A stretch of DNA of 45,065 nt from an uncultured Neglectibacter sp. (GTDB lineage: Bacteria; Bacillota; Clostridia; Oscillospirales; Acutalibacteraceae): the NCBI GenBank assembly GCA_947647615.1, contig CANSKS010000019.1, positions 1 through 45,065 of the forward strand, in the 5' to 3' direction. This document shows, in pieces, positions 15,998 to 25,888 of the stretch. The position numbers and the translations under genes were made by a program. The notes under the pieces are model-generated. The model was not told the DNA's origin. It searched no databases and saw only the letters and a list, made by a program, of their open reading frames with translations. The first letter of the stretch is position 1; every line of letters begins with the position of its first letter.

Positions 15998-17272
15998 TTG
16001 GAGGAAAAGAAGAAAGGGGCCGCTGCGGCTTTGCCAAAAAGCATTCTAAATTATATTCTCGCATTTTTAAAATGGATGCTGCTTTCGGTGGCGCTGGGAG
16101 CTGTTTGCGGCTCTGTGGGTGCGTTCTTTCATAAAGCGATTGACCTGGTAACGGAAGTCCGTATGGAGCACAGTTGGCTGGTGTGGTTTTTGCCCCTGGC
16201 GGGGATGTTGACCTTGCTGCTTTACCAGGCCTGCAAAGTGAGCTTTGAGATAGGCACAAACTTGATTATTGAAACCGTAAATACCAATGAGCATGTTCCG
16301 GTACTGTTGGCCCCTTTGATTTTTGCAGGGACGCTGCTGTCCCACCTGTTTGGTGCCTCGGTAGGCCGGGAAGGAGCGGCATTGCAGCTGGGAGGCAGCA
16401 TTGGCCATAATTTTGGGGAATTGCTTCGGATGGACGAAGACGATGTGCGGGTGCTTTCTATGTGTGGCATGGCGGCTTGCTTTTCCGCTTTGTTCGGTAC
16501 TCCTCTTACGGCGGCAGTTTTTGTGCTGGAGGTGATTCAGGTGGGAATGATCCGCTACAACGCCTTTCTGCCCTGCATGATTGCCGCTTACAGCGCTTCC
16601 CTTACGGCGAAAGCCTGGGGCGTAACCCCGCTTTCTTTTACCATGGCCCAGGGGGTTCCCGCCATGACATTCCCTGTACTGGGGAGGGTTTTGCTGTTGG
16701 CAGTGCTGTGCGCCTTGGTGAGCATTGTGTTTTGCGTTTCCATTCATATGGCTTCCTTTTGGGCCGGAAAGTTATGCAGGAACCCCTATGTGCGCATTGC
16801 CGCCGGAGGGCTGATCTTAGCCATAGTCACGGCACTGTTTGGGCTTTACGATTATAACGGCGCCGGCACCCATGTTATTCAAAATGCTGTGTCGGGTTCC
16901 GCGCGGCCAGAAGCCTTTTTTGTGAAAATTTTGTTGACGGCCCTTTGTGTGGGCGTAGGGTACCGAGGGGGCGAGATCGTACCTACCATGTTTGTGGGGG
17001 CTACCTTTGGCTGTGCCATGGGGCCCTTACTGGGGTTGAACCCGGATTTTGCTGCGGCGTTGGGCCTGGTGGCGCTTTTCTGCTCGGTGGTGAATTGCCC
17101 CATCGCTTCGGTATTTCTGGTCATTGAATTGTTTGGCACCATTGACCTGCCTTTGTTTGTTATTGCGATTGCTGTAAGCTTTGTGCTTTCCGGCTATTTT
17201 GGCCTTTATAGCAGCCAAAAGATCTTTTTTTCCAAGATCAAACAGAAAATTGTGGACGTCAACACCCGGTAG
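15998..17272 (+). CDS. ClC-family chloride/anion channel or antiporter
   Basis: A polytopic membrane protein of 424 aa from a TTG start that lies 8 bases after AAGGAG (15984-15989); the GTG at 15989 overlaps the ribosome site and is less likely. Seen: ASVGREGAALQLGGSIG (the GREGP-like motif with the gating Glu), GGEIVPTMFVGATFG (the GxFxP-like motif) and many hydrophobic spans. The usual N-terminal GSGIP motif is not clear: the matching region reads NTNEHVP. The Glu suggests proton-coupled exchange. Some related Firmicutes ClC proteins export fluoride (CLC-F), but I see no fluoride riboswitch upstream. It has its own promoter and a strong terminator. Confidence 0.88.
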   Translation: MEEKKKGAAAALPKSILNYILAFLKWMLLSVALGAVCGSVGAFFHKAIDLVTEVRMEHSWLVWFLPLAGMLTLLLYQACKVSFEIGTNLIIETVNTNEHVPVLLAPLIFAGTLLSHLFGASVGREGAALQLGGSIGHNFGELLRMDEDDVRVLSMCGMAACFSALFGTPLTAAVFVLEVIQVGMIRYNAFLPCMIAAYSASLTAKAWGVTPLSFTMAQGVPAMTFPVLGRVLLLAVLCALVSIVFCVSIHMASFWAGKLCRNPYVRIAAGGLILAIVTALFGLYDYNGAGTHVIQNAVSGSARPEAFFVKILLTALCVGVGYRGGEIVPTMFVGATFGCAMGPLLGLNPDFAAALGLVALFCSVVNCPIASVFLVIELFGTIDLPLFVIAIAVSFVLSGYFGLYSSQKIFFSKIKQKIVDVNTR

Positions 17273-17299
17273 GCGAAAAGTTTTTTCGAAAAGTGTTCT

Positions 17300-17340
17300 G
17301 CAGCGCATTCACGGAACTTACGGTGAATGCGCTGCTTTTT
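17300..17340 (+). terminator. Rho-independent terminator of the ClC gene
   Basis: GCAGCGCATTCAC (17300-17312) pairs with GTGAATGCGCTGC (17323-17335) over a 10-base loop, followed by TTTTT. Confidence 0.9.
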
Positions 17341-17405
17341 GATGCATCTGTTTTTGAAAAAAAGCCCTGCCTATACCGGGACAGAAGAGAACGGTAGGAA
17401 AACAG

Positions 17406-17470
17406 AAAACCTCCCCGTAGCAGAAGCAGCGGGTTTGGAGGCCGCATTACTAAAACTACAAGGAGGTTTT
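17406..17470 (-). terminator. Long rod-like hairpin 3' of the foldase gene
   Basis: AAAACCTCC (17406-17414) pairs with GGAGGTTTT (17462-17470). Inner pairs are GTAG/CTAC (17417-17420, 17456-17459) and GCGG/CCGC (17429-17432, 17442-17445). The T-rich flanks on both strands fit a bidirectional terminator; it lies 40 bases past the end of the leftward gene. Confidence 0.55.
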
Positions 17471-17509
17471 TGACAAGGGAAGTCCTTTTAAAACGCTAAG
17501 GGGGAAAGG

Positions 17510-18595
17510 TTACTCGGAAGCTTCTTCCGAAGAGGCGCTGCTGGTGCCCTTTTTGTTGTTTTCCGTGACAAAGGAGCTTACGGAAATACGGTTCATAGCA
17601 GAGGTGTTGAAGGTAACGCCTTCCACTTTTTTAGACTCATCTTCCACGTAATCCCGGAATTCCTCGCCCTTCATGCGCCCTAACAGGGTAAGCATATCAC
17701 TTTCGTTGCCTTTGGCTTCCTCAAAGGAATCGGCAATGGGAAGCTTGTAAAGAACCAGGTAATTGCTGGAAGTCTCAACAAAAACAGCGGTGTTGTCTTT
17801 GGTGGTGGAAAGCGTGTTGCGCACTGTGCTGTTCAGGTTTTCGTTTATCACAGGAGAGGGAGCGTTGTAGGTGGAATCGGTAGAAGAAGCCTGGGCGTAA
17901 TCTTCGGCGGCTTCACTGATGGTCATGTCGCCGTTGTTGATCTTCTTGATATAGTCTTCCAAGGTCTTCCGCAGCTCTGTTTTTTCTTCGGAAGTCAAAT
18001 CCACCGATTCTCCCTCTTCGTCGGTGGTGGTGAGAGGCGCCGAGAAGGATTCATAATGGGAATAATTTTCCGTATAATACTTCTTCAACTCTTCATCGGA
18101 TACGGCAAGCTCGCCGCCCTCTCCGTACATAGCTTCAAATACCTTCTGGTATTTAGCAGAATACTCGGAAGAAGCCAGTTGGAGAGAAGCCTTGGCGATT
18201 CCCATTTCCTCCAGCTGAGTATGGGAGTAGTTCCACAGGGAATTGGTAGTGTTATCGATGTTTGCCTGTTCTTCCTCGGTAAGTTCCAGGCCCAGGGCTT
18301 GGAACTGATCTTCGACATAATAAAAGCTCTTTACCATATCCAAGGCTCGGTCGGTAATCCAGGTCTTGGCGTCTTTTTCCTCAATGGTTGCCTTCAATAC
18401 CTCGGTTTCCGGATCCACCTCGGCGGCAGCCGCATTGTAGGCGGATTGCAGGTAATAGATATAAGCGCCGATCGGGAGGGTGAGCTCACCTTTTTTTGCG
18501 GCCCAGGTGTTATTTTCGTCATAACAGCCGGCAAAGCTTAGGCACAGGGCCAAAGCCAGGCCAACAGCCATTATTTTTTTTAAAGTGCTTTTCAT
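17510..18595 (-). CDS. SurA/PrsA-like lipoprotein (foldase-type)
   Basis: A 361-aa lipoprotein: basic and hydrophobic signal peptide with lipobox FAGC (Cys at about 24). A helical SurA-N-like body (about 40-170) with many EEKD and TEEEQAN phrases, then a stretch at about 225-300 where a PPIase would sit, and a Ser/Glu-rich end. I do not see a clear parvulin active-site motif, so it may be a chaperone lacking isomerase activity. The gene follows mfd in the same direction, a common order in Clostridia. The role is probably folding of exported proteins. ATG chosen; AAAGG lies about 11 bases upstream. Confidence 0.7.
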   Translation of the reverse strand: MKSTLKKIMAVGLALALCLSFAGCYDENNTWAAKKGELTLPIGAYIYYLQSAYNAAAAEVDPETEVLKATIEEKDAKTWITDRALDMVKSFYYVEDQFQALGLELTEEEQANIDNTTNSLWNYSHTQLEEMGIAKASLQLASSEYSAKYQKVFEAMYGEGGELAVSDEELKKYYTENYSHYESFSAPLTTTDEEGESVDLTSEEKTELRKTLEDYIKKINNGDMTISEAAEDYAQASSTDSTYNAPSPVINENLNSTVRNTLSTTKDNTAVFVETSSNYLVLYKLPIADSFEEAKGNESDMLTLLGRMKGEEFRDYVEDESKKVEGVTFNTSAMNRISVSSFVTENNKKGTSSASSEEASE

Positions 18596-18695
18596 AGGTC
18601 ATCATGCCTTTCGCAAATTTTTACACAGAACAGAATTTATTATACCTCAGCCAGAGAGATTTGTCTATACCAATCGAGAAAAAGGAGAGGAAGGG

Positions 18696-21600
18696 TCATC
18701 CCATTTTCCCGGGGTCTTCCGCTTTTGCCTCTGCCATAATATCCAGTACCTGGGAAAGAGCGGCCAAGGGCGCGTTTTTCCCAAGCTTTACGTTGATATA
18801 GGGCCGGCTTCCCGCGCTGAGCAAAACCCTGCCGTTCAGCGCCTTGACCAGGGCAGATATTTCCGGCATGTCGAATTTCTTCTTGTAGAGCAGAATGCCA
18901 TCTCCCTGTTGTTTTACTTCGGTGATGCCCAGCTGGGCGGCAGTGTTCCGCAGCAGGGCAATATCGATCAGCCCCTGTACAGCAGCGGGGGGCTCGCCGA
19001 ACCGGTCGATGAGCTCGTCGGTGACATCAAGGGCGTCTTCTCGGCTGCGTACGGCCGCGATACGGCGATATACTTCCAGGCGCAGGTTGGTGCTTTCGAT
19101 GTAACTTTCGGGAATGTGGGCTTGTACCTGCATATCCACCAGGCAATCCTCATCTACAGGCCTTTCGGGCTCTTCTCCCTTCATGAGACTGACAGCCTCA
19201 TTCAAGAGGCGCACATACATTTCATAGCCTACGGTTTCCATATGACCGTGCTGCTCCCCGCCTAAAATATTGCCGGCTCCCCGGATTTCCAGGTCCCGCA
19301 TGGCGATTTTGAAGCCGGAACCGAATTCCGTAAATTCCCGAATGGCGGAAAGGCGCTTTTGGGCGATTTCAGAAAGCACCTTGTTTTTCGTATAGGTGAG
19401 GTAGGCGTAGGCTCGGCGGCTGCTGCGCCCCACCCGGCCCCGCAGCTGGTGTAACTGGGAAAGTCCAAAGCGGTCGGCGTTCTCGATGATCAAGGTGTTG
19501 GCGGTGGGCACATCTACCCCGGTTTCGATGATGGTGGTACACACCAGCACGTCGATCTCGTGGTCTAAAAGCCGCCGCCATACCTCGGAAAGTTCTTCTT
19601 CGCTCATTTTCCCGTGGCCAATCCCCACTCTGGCCTCAGGCACCTGCTGCAGGATGCGGGAGGCGGCACGTTCGATGGAAGCCACATCGTTGTGCAGGTA
19701 GTAAACCTGGCCTCCTCGGCGCAGCTCCCGGCGGATGGCATCGGCCAGCACGCCGCTGTCGTATTCCAGCACATAGGTCTGCACCGGGTGCCTGTCATGA
19801 GGGGCCTCTTCAATAACGGACATATCACGTATGCCGGAAAGGGACATATTTAACGTGCGGGGAATGGGGGTGGCGGAAAGGGTGAGTACGTCAGCCATTT
19901 TTCGCACAGATTTCAGCTTTTCCTTTTGAGCCACGCCAAAACGCTGTTCCTCGTCGATAATCACAAGTCCAAGGTCGTGGAACTGCACATCCTTCGACAC
20001 CAGCCGGTGAGTGCCGATGATGATATCTACAGAGCCTCGGTGGAGCCTTTTTAAAATTTCTTCCTGCTGCTTTGAGCTGCGGAATCGAGAAAGCAGCTCT
20101 ACCTCTACGGGAAAGCCCTCCATCCGTTTTGTAACTGTTTGGTAATGCTGCCAGGCCAAAATGGTGGTGGGCACCAAAATGGCGCATTGCTTCCCGGCGG
20201 TAATACATTTGAAAGCGGCCCGCAGAGCCACCTCGGTTTTGCCAAAGCCCACGTCACCGCAAAGCAGGCGGTCCATGGGGATTTCCCGCTCCATGTCGTC
20301 TTTAATCTCATTGATGCAGCGCAGCTGGTCTTCTGTTTCCTCATATTCGAAATGAGATTCAAAATCGTGCTGCCATTCGCTGTCCTTGGGGAAGGCAAAC
20401 CCCTTTTGCTGCATACGCTGGGCGTAGAGCTGGATCAGTTCCTTGGCGATATCTTTTACCGCAGCCCGCACCCGGGTCTTTTGCTTTTGCCAATCGGCAC
20501 CGCCCAGTCTGTGGAGCCGTACGGCAGAATCTTCCCTGGGGCCAATATATTTCGAAACCATGTCCAGTTGGGTCACCGGCACATAGAGGGTGTCGTTTTT
20601 CGCGTAACGCACCTTGATATAATCTTTGGTGATGCCGTTCATTTCCAGCTTGTGAATTCCTTCAAACAGGCCAATGCCGTGAGAGGCGTGAACCACATAA
20701 TCTCCTGGGGAAAGCTCGGAAAGGGAAGAAATCTCCTTGCTGTTTTTGTCACGCTTCCGCTTTTGCTTCACAGCGCTCATCCGGCCATGGGTAATGAGGG
20801 CGAATTCCGCCTCGGGAAGCTCGAACCCGGCCGATAAAGTCCCAGGGGTTACGGTAACTGTGCCCTTTGCAGCGGTAGCTGGAGTTTCCAAAAACGAGGC
20901 GGGCAGTCCGGCCTCTTTAAGATCTGCCGCCAAAGTTGTGGCAGCCCGCTGGGTACCGCCCAGCACGATACAGGCTCTGCCCTGGGAAAGCAGCGCAGAA
21001 AGGTCTTCCGCTAAAAGCTGGGTGCTCCCCCCCCAAGGAGAAAGCTGCTTGACGTTCATATTCACCAGGGTTTTTAGGGGGATTTCGTAGCTGCCCCTGG
21101 CAAATACATCTAAAAATAGCGTGGGGGTGTTTTGAGCCCGGTCCAGGGCATAGGCCCAGTCCTCGCTGTACTGTTCCAATCCCTTGCATAAGATGCCTTC
21201 GGCCAAAAAAACTTTCAAATCTTCTCCCCACTGCCAAAGAGTAGTACGCATCCGCTCTTTCAGCTTATTTCCTTCAGAGAAGAACCACAGGCTTTCCTCA
21301 GGAGAAAAAAAGTCCAGCAGCGTAGAAGCCTTGGGATAGACCAGGGTGATGAATTTATCCAGCGACCCCAAATATAGGCCGTTTCGCAGCTTTTCCGCTT
21401 CCCCTTCCAAAATTTCTTTTGCCTTGGGGGCGTGCTTTCCGCGCAGAGAACCGGCCAGCTTTTGAATTTTGGCGGCCAAAGCGGCAGGAGAGTCGGCAAT
21501 GACTTCCACGCAGGGGGCTAAAGTGACGGTTTCCACTTTTTCGGTGCGACGTTGGGTTTCCGGGTCAAAATAAGAAATGGAATCGATCTCGTCTCCCCAA

Positions 21601-22190
21601 AACTCCACCCGCACAGGCGCCTGGCTGCTGGGAGAGAAGAAATCCACAATGCCGCCCCGGTGGCTGAACTGCCCGGTGCCTTCTATTTGATCCTCCCGGG
21701 TATACCCGCATTTCAGCAAGGCATTCAGCAGGCCTTCGATGTCCATTTCCATGCCGGCATTTAAAGTGAAAAGGCGCTGGGAAAGCTCTTCGGGACTTAT
21801 GGTGTATTGCAGGGCGGCGTCAATACAGGCTATGACGCAATCGCTGCTGCCGTTTTGCAGCTTGGAAAGGGCCTCCAGACGTAGCCGTTCATATTCGTGA
21901 GAAACCCCGGCGGTATCCCGGAGGCTGAAGTCTCGGATGGGAAACAGCACGGGCTTTTTTCCAAGGGAAAAAAGGTCTTCCGAAAAACGCTGGGCTTCGG
22001 CCTCGTCGGCAGCCAGCACCAAAGCCTTTTTTCCGGTAATTTTACAAAGCTGGCAGATCAGCAGGCATTTGTGAATGCTGGAGACCCCGGCTACAGCGCC
22101 GGGCAGGGCTCCTTTCTTTACGGCCTGCTCCAGGCGGGCATATTCCGGATATCGGCTCAATGCCTGAGAGAGAAATTGTATGGCGGCCAC
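18696..22190 (-). CDS. mfd: Transcription-repair coupling factor Mfd
   Basis: A 1164-aa DNA translocase that removes RNA polymerase stalled at lesions and recruits UvrA. Seen: an N-terminal UvrB-homology part, the RNA-polymerase-interacting region (GDYVVHASHGIGLFEG), translocase Walker A GDVGFGKTEVA, the DEEQ box (IIDEEQRFGV), SATPIPRTL and QLRGRVGRSSRRAYAYL motifs, and a TRCF C-terminal domain. Length is normal for Mfd. The start is probably GTG at 22190 right after AGAAGGAAG, 23 bases past the pth stop, so the two are likely co-transcribed. Confidence 0.96.
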   Translation of the reverse strand: MAAIQFLSQALSRYPEYARLEQAVKKGALPGAVAGVSSIHKCLLICQLCKITGKKALVLAADEAEAQRFSEDLFSLGKKPVLFPIRDFSLRDTAGVSHEYERLRLEALSKLQNGSSDCVIACIDAALQYTISPEELSQRLFTLNAGMEMDIEGLLNALLKCGYTREDQIEGTGQFSHRGGIVDFFSPSSQAPVRVEFWGDEIDSISYFDPETQRRTEKVETVTLAPCVEVIADSPAALAAKIQKLAGSLRGKHAPKAKEILEGEAEKLRNGLYLGSLDKFITLVYPKASTLLDFFSPEESLWFFSEGNKLKERMRTTLWQWGEDLKVFLAEGILCKGLEQYSEDWAYALDRAQNTPTLFLDVFARGSYEIPLKTLVNMNVKQLSPWGGSTQLLAEDLSALLSQGRACIVLGGTQRAATTLAADLKEAGLPASFLETPATAAKGTVTVTPGTLSAGFELPEAEFALITHGRMSAVKQKRKRDKNSKEISSLSELSPGDYVVHASHGIGLFEGIHKLEMNGITKDYIKVRYAKNDTLYVPVTQLDMVSKYIGPREDSAVRLHRLGGADWQKQKTRVRAAVKDIAKELIQLYAQRMQQKGFAFPKDSEWQHDFESHFEYEETEDQLRCINEIKDDMEREIPMDRLLCGDVGFGKTEVALRAAFKCITAGKQCAILVPTTILAWQHYQTVTKRMEGFPVEVELLSRFRSSKQQEEILKRLHRGSVDIIIGTHRLVSKDVQFHDLGLVIIDEEQRFGVAQKEKLKSVRKMADVLTLSATPIPRTLNMSLSGIRDMSVIEEAPHDRHPVQTYVLEYDSGVLADAIRRELRRGGQVYYLHNDVASIERAASRILQQVPEARVGIGHGKMSEEELSEVWRRLLDHEIDVLVCTTIIETGVDVPTANTLIIENADRFGLSQLHQLRGRVGRSSRRAYAYLTYTKNKVLSEIAQKRLSAIREFTEFGSGFKIAMRDLEIRGAGNILGGEQHGHMETVGYEMYVRLLNEAVSLMKGEEPERPVDEDCLVDMQVQAHIPESYIESTNLRLEVYRRIAAVRSREDALDVTDELIDRFGEPPAAVQGLIDIALLRNTAAQLGITEVKQQGDGILLYKKKFDMPEISALVKALNGRVLLSAGSRPYINVKLGKNAPLAALSQVLDIMAEAKAEDPGKMG

Positions 22191-22213
22191 CTTCCTTCTT
22201 TTAGAGAGTTCAG

Positions 22214-22822
22214 TTAGTTAAATAAATTCATGGCCCGGTCTGTTTCCCCGGCGGCGATCAGCGCCGCGGCTTCACAGGCGGAATCTATTGCCTTGGAAAA
22301 TTCCTTTTCCTCCTGGGGAGTAAACCGGGAGAGGACCCAATCGGCTAAGCTATAATCTGGGTGGGGTTTTTGCCCTACTCCCATTTTGACCCGGGGAAAT
22401 TCGTCGGAACCCGTAAGGTAAATGATGTTTTTCATCCCATTTTGGCCGCCGTCGCTGCCTTTGCGGCGAATGCGCAGCTTCCCCGGGGCGAGATTGATAT
22501 CATCCAGAATAATAAGGGTTTGCCGGGGGGATAACTTGTAGAAATTCATGGCCTCCCGTACAGATTGCCCGCTTAAATTCATAAAGGTAGAGGGCTTTAG
22601 CAGCAAAACATGTTTCCCGCCCAACACACATTCGCCGGTGATTCCCTTGAATTTTACGCGTTTGATTTCGGCGCCGTACTTTTCGCCCAAGGCGTCCAGT
22701 ACGCGAAAACCGGCGTTGTGCCTGGTGTTTTCATATTCCTTGCCGGGGTTTCCCAGGCCTACTATTAAAAATTCAATGGGCCCGGCCGGGAGAGGCGTGG
22801 TTTTTTTCCAAAAATTTAGCAT
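22214..22822 (-). CDS. pth: Peptidyl-tRNA hydrolase
   Basis: Releases tRNA from peptidyl-tRNA dropped by ribosomes. The 202-aa product has FLIVGLGNPGKEYENTRHNAGF (catalytic His in the RHNAGF motif), KPSTFMNLSGQSV and ILDDINLAPGKLRIRRKGSDGGQNGMKN, all typical of Pth. The ATG at 22822 is chosen since upstream codons (to 22888) lack family similarity; AAAGGAG lies 13 bases upstream. It heads the pth-mfd-foldase run. Confidence 0.95.
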   Translation of the reverse strand: MLNFWKKTTPLPAGPIEFLIVGLGNPGKEYENTRHNAGFRVLDALGEKYGAEIKRVKFKGITGECVLGGKHVLLLKPSTFMNLSGQSVREAMNFYKLSPRQTLIILDDINLAPGKLRIRRKGSDGGQNGMKNIIYLTGSDEFPRVKMGVGQKPHPDYSLADWVLSRFTPQEEKEFSKAIDSACEAAALIAAGETDRAMNLFN

Positions 22823-23136
22823 AAAGACTTGCAAGCTCCTTTCGGGAAAAGGCAGGGCAGAGTAAAAGGGCGGGGGAGAAGGGCCCACCCGCCTTTAATT
22901 TCAGGGTATATTATGACATCTCAAAGGGATTTTTTCAAGACTTTCTTCCTTTCTCCCTGCAAGGAGCTGTAAAAATTTTCAAATTCTCCGATTTCCCTAT
23001 GGTATTTCTCCGAAATCTTTGTTATAATTCTACTGTAACCGTAAGGGACAGGCTTTGGAGCCGCACCAAGGCGGTTTATTCTGCTGTCAATCCGGATATG
23101 TTTTCCGGTTGAACATTTTCTAGGAGGTTGTTACCA
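22823..23136. promoter_or_regulatory. Divergent promoter region of pth and ppdK
   Basis: On the minus strand, TTGAAA (22938-22933) and CATAAT (22915-22910) with a 17-base spacer face pth. On the plus strand, TATAAT (23023-23028) faces ppdK, with a weak TGGTAT (23000-23005) at -35. The ppdK leader is about 100 bases. AGGAGG (23122-23127) is its ribosome site. No gene is seen in the stretch. Confidence 0.6.
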
Positions 23137-25773
23137 ATGAGCCACAAATATGTCTATCTGTTTAGCGAAGGCGACGGATCCATGAGAGAGCTCCTTGGCG
23201 GTAAGGGTGCAAACCTGGCGGAAATGACCAAGCTTGGTCTTCCCGTACCGCAGGGCTTCACCATTAGCACTGAGGCCTGTACCCAGTATTATGAGGATGG
23301 AAGAAAAATCAACGACGATATCCAGGCCGAAATCATGGAATATGTCGGCAAAATGGAGGAGATCACTGGCAAGAAGTTCGGCGATAAGGAAAACCCGCTG
23401 TTGGTTTCCGTGCGTTCCGGCGCTCGTGCTTCCATGCCCGGTATGATGGACACCATTTTGAACCTGGGCCTCAACGAAGAAGTGGTCGAGGTCATGGCAA
23501 AGAAGTCCGGCAATCCCCGTTGGGCATATGACTGCTATAGAAGATTCATTCAAATGTATTCCGATGTTGTTATGGAAGTGGGTAAGAAGTACTTCGAAGA
23601 GCTTATTGACCAGATGAAGGAAAAGAAGGGCGTTACCCAGGATACCGAATTGACTGCCGAAGATTTGAAGGAACTGGCAGAGCAGTTCAAGGCCGAATAT
23701 AAAGAGAAGCTGGGCCAAGATTTTCCCACTGATCCCAAAGAGCAGCTCATGGGCGCTGTGAAAGCGGTGTTCCGTTCTTGGGATAACCCCCGCGCCAACG
23801 TTTACAGAATGATGAACGAGATCCCCTATTCCTGGGGAACTGCAGTCAACGTGCAAATGATGGCCTTCGGCAACCTGGGCGATACCTCCGGTACGGGCGT
23901 TGCCTTTACCCGTGACCCTGCCACCGGCGAGAAGAAGCTGATGGGCGAATTCCTCATGAACGCTCAGGGCGAAGACGTGGTGGCCGGCGTGCGTACTCCC
24001 CAGCCCATTGCACAGCTGCAGGAAGTTATGCCCGAGTGCTACAGCCAGTTTGTCGAAATTTGCAATACCTTAGAGAACCACTATAAAGATATGCAGGATA
24101 TGGAATTCACCATTGAAGATAAGAAACTCTATATGCTGCAAACCAGAAACGGCAAGCGTACTGCTACCGCCGCCATTAAAATCGCCTGCGACCTGATCGA
24201 CGAGGGCATGAAGACAGAAGAAGAAGCCTTGTTGATGATCGATCCTAAGCAGCTGGATGCTCTTCTGCATCCCCAGTTCGATCCCAAAGCCTTGAAGGCT
24301 GCCACTCCCGTGGCCAAGGCCTTGGCTGCTTCTCCCGGCGCTGCCTGCGGCAAGATCGTGTTCACCGCAGAAGACGCTGTGGCAGAAGGCCAAAAGGGCG
24401 AAAAGGTAGTTTTGGTACGTTTGGAAACTTCCCCCGAAGACATCGAAGGTATGCACTTTGCCCAAGGCATTTTGACAGTGCGCGGCGGTATGACCAGCCA
24501 CGCCGCTGTTGTGGCCAGAGGCATGGGCACCTGCTGTGTTTCCGGATGCGGCGATATCAAGATGGACGAAGCCAACAAGCAGTTCACCCTGGCTGGCCGC
24601 ACCTATAAGGAAGGCGATTATATTTCCCTGGACGGCACCACCGGCAACATTTACGGCGAAGCCATTCCCACCGTTCCCGCTTCCACCGAAGGCGGCTACT
24701 TCGGCCGGATTATGGAACTTTCCGATAAATACCGCCAGCTGGAGGTACGCACCAATGCCGATACTCCCAAGGACGCCCAGCAGGCTGCCGCCTTCGGCGC
24801 TCAGGGCATTGGCCTGTGCCGTACCGAGCATATGTTCTTTGACCCCGACCGTATTGCCGCGATCCGCGAGATGATCTGCTCCGACACAGTGGAACAGCGC
24901 ACGGCTGCTTTGGCTAAATTGGAGCCCATGCAGCAGGGCGACTTCGAAAAGCTGTACGAGGCCATGGAAGGCAAGCACGTCAACATCCGCTTCCTGGATC
25001 CCCCGCTTCACGAGTTTGTTCCCACAGAAGAGAAAGACATTGAGCTGTTGGCCAAGACCCAGGGCAAGAGCGTGGAAGATATTAAAGCGATTATCGCTTC
25101 CCTCCATGAGTTCAACCCCATGATGGGCCATCGTGGCTGCCGTCTGGCTGTCACTTATCCCGAGATCGCTGCCATGCAGACCGAGGCTGTGATCAAGGCT
25201 GCTATCAATGTGAACAAAGCCCATCCCGAGTGGAACATTGTCCCCGAAATCATGATTCCTCTGGTAGGCGAAGTCAAAGAGCTGCGGTTCGTAAAGAAGA
25301 CGGTTACCGAAACCGCCGATAAGATTATCGCGGAAGCCGGCGCTGATCTGAAATATAAGGTTGGCACCATGATCGAGATTCCTCGTGCTGCCCTTACTGC
25401 CGATAAGATCGCGGAAGAGGCCGAGTTCTTCTCCTTCGGTACCAATGACTTGACCCAGATGACCTTTGGCTTCTCCAGAGACGACGCTGGGAAGTTCCTG
25501 GGCTCTTATTACGAAAACAAGATCTATGAGAACGATCCCTTTGCCCGTTTGGACCAGGAAGGCGTTGGCCAACTGGTAAAGATGGCTTCCGAAAAGGGCA
25601 AGAGCGTCCGTGCCGATATTATTCTCGGCATTTGCGGCGAGCATGGCGGCGACCCGACCACCATTGAGTTCTGCCATAACGTAGGTCTCACCTATGTTTC
25701 CTGCTCTCCCTTCCGCGTGCCCATTGCCCGTTTGGCAGCTGCCCAGGCGGCAATTAAGAATCCCAGAAAGTAA
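23137..25773 (+). CDS. ppdK: Pyruvate, phosphate dikinase
   Basis: Interconverts pyruvate, ATP and phosphate with PEP, AMP and pyrophosphate; in anaerobic Clostridia it often serves glycolysis in place of pyruvate kinase. It is 878 aa from the ATG 9 bases after AGGAGG; a TTG at 23128 abuts the ribosome site. Seen: N-terminal PEP/ATP-binding part (GGKGANLAEMTKLGLPVPQGFTI split over about 14-36), RSGARASMPGMMDT, the phospho-His GGMTSHAAVVARGMGTCCVSG and the C-terminal PEP-site ICGEHGGDP. Codon use is strongly biased, as for a highly expressed gene, and the antisense frames stay open as a result. Confidence 0.97.
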   Translation: MSHKYVYLFSEGDGSMRELLGGKGANLAEMTKLGLPVPQGFTISTEACTQYYEDGRKINDDIQAEIMEYVGKMEEITGKKFGDKENPLLVSVRSGARASMPGMMDTILNLGLNEEVVEVMAKKSGNPRWAYDCYRRFIQMYSDVVMEVGKKYFEELIDQMKEKKGVTQDTELTAEDLKELAEQFKAEYKEKLGQDFPTDPKEQLMGAVKAVFRSWDNPRANVYRMMNEIPYSWGTAVNVQMMAFGNLGDTSGTGVAFTRDPATGEKKLMGEFLMNAQGEDVVAGVRTPQPIAQLQEVMPECYSQFVEICNTLENHYKDMQDMEFTIEDKKLYMLQTRNGKRTATAAIKIACDLIDEGMKTEEEALLMIDPKQLDALLHPQFDPKALKAATPVAKALAASPGAACGKIVFTAEDAVAEGQKGEKVVLVRLETSPEDIEGMHFAQGILTVRGGMTSHAAVVARGMGTCCVSGCGDIKMDEANKQFTLAGRTYKEGDYISLDGTTGNIYGEAIPTVPASTEGGYFGRIMELSDKYRQLEVRTNADTPKDAQQAAAFGAQGIGLCRTEHMFFDPDRIAAIREMICSDTVEQRTAALAKLEPMQQGDFEKLYEAMEGKHVNIRFLDPPLHEFVPTEEKDIELLAKTQGKSVEDIKAIIASLHEFNPMMGHRGCRLAVTYPEIAAMQTEAVIKAAINVNKAHPEWNIVPEIMIPLVGEVKELRFVKKTVTETADKIIAEAGADLKYKVGTMIEIPRAALTADKIAEEAEFFSFGTNDLTQMTFGFSRDDAGKFLGSYYENKIYENDPFARLDQEGVGQLVKMASEKGKSVRADIILGICGEHGGDPTTIEFCHNVGLTYVSCSPFRVPIARLAAAQAAIKNPRK

Positions 25774-25797
25774 CAGGATTCCTCGCAAGTAAAAAGA

Positions 25798-25835
25798 GGA
25801 CATACTACCAGACAGCTTGGTGGTATGTCCTTTCC
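25798..25835 (+). terminator. Rho-independent terminator of ppdK
   Basis: GGACATACTACCA (25798-25810) pairs with TGGTGGTATGTCC (25818-25830), one G-T pair, followed by a T-rich tail. Confidence 0.85.
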
Positions 25836-25888
25836 TTTTACCTTTGAGACCTTGTGGTATAAATTTCTAATCGACTTAAAAAAAACGG

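Noticed and set aside
24070-25803. Long minus-strand frame (577 aa) opposite ppdK
   Set aside because: It mirrors the strongly biased codon use of ppdK, has no ribosome site or family similarity, and the sense gene is certain.
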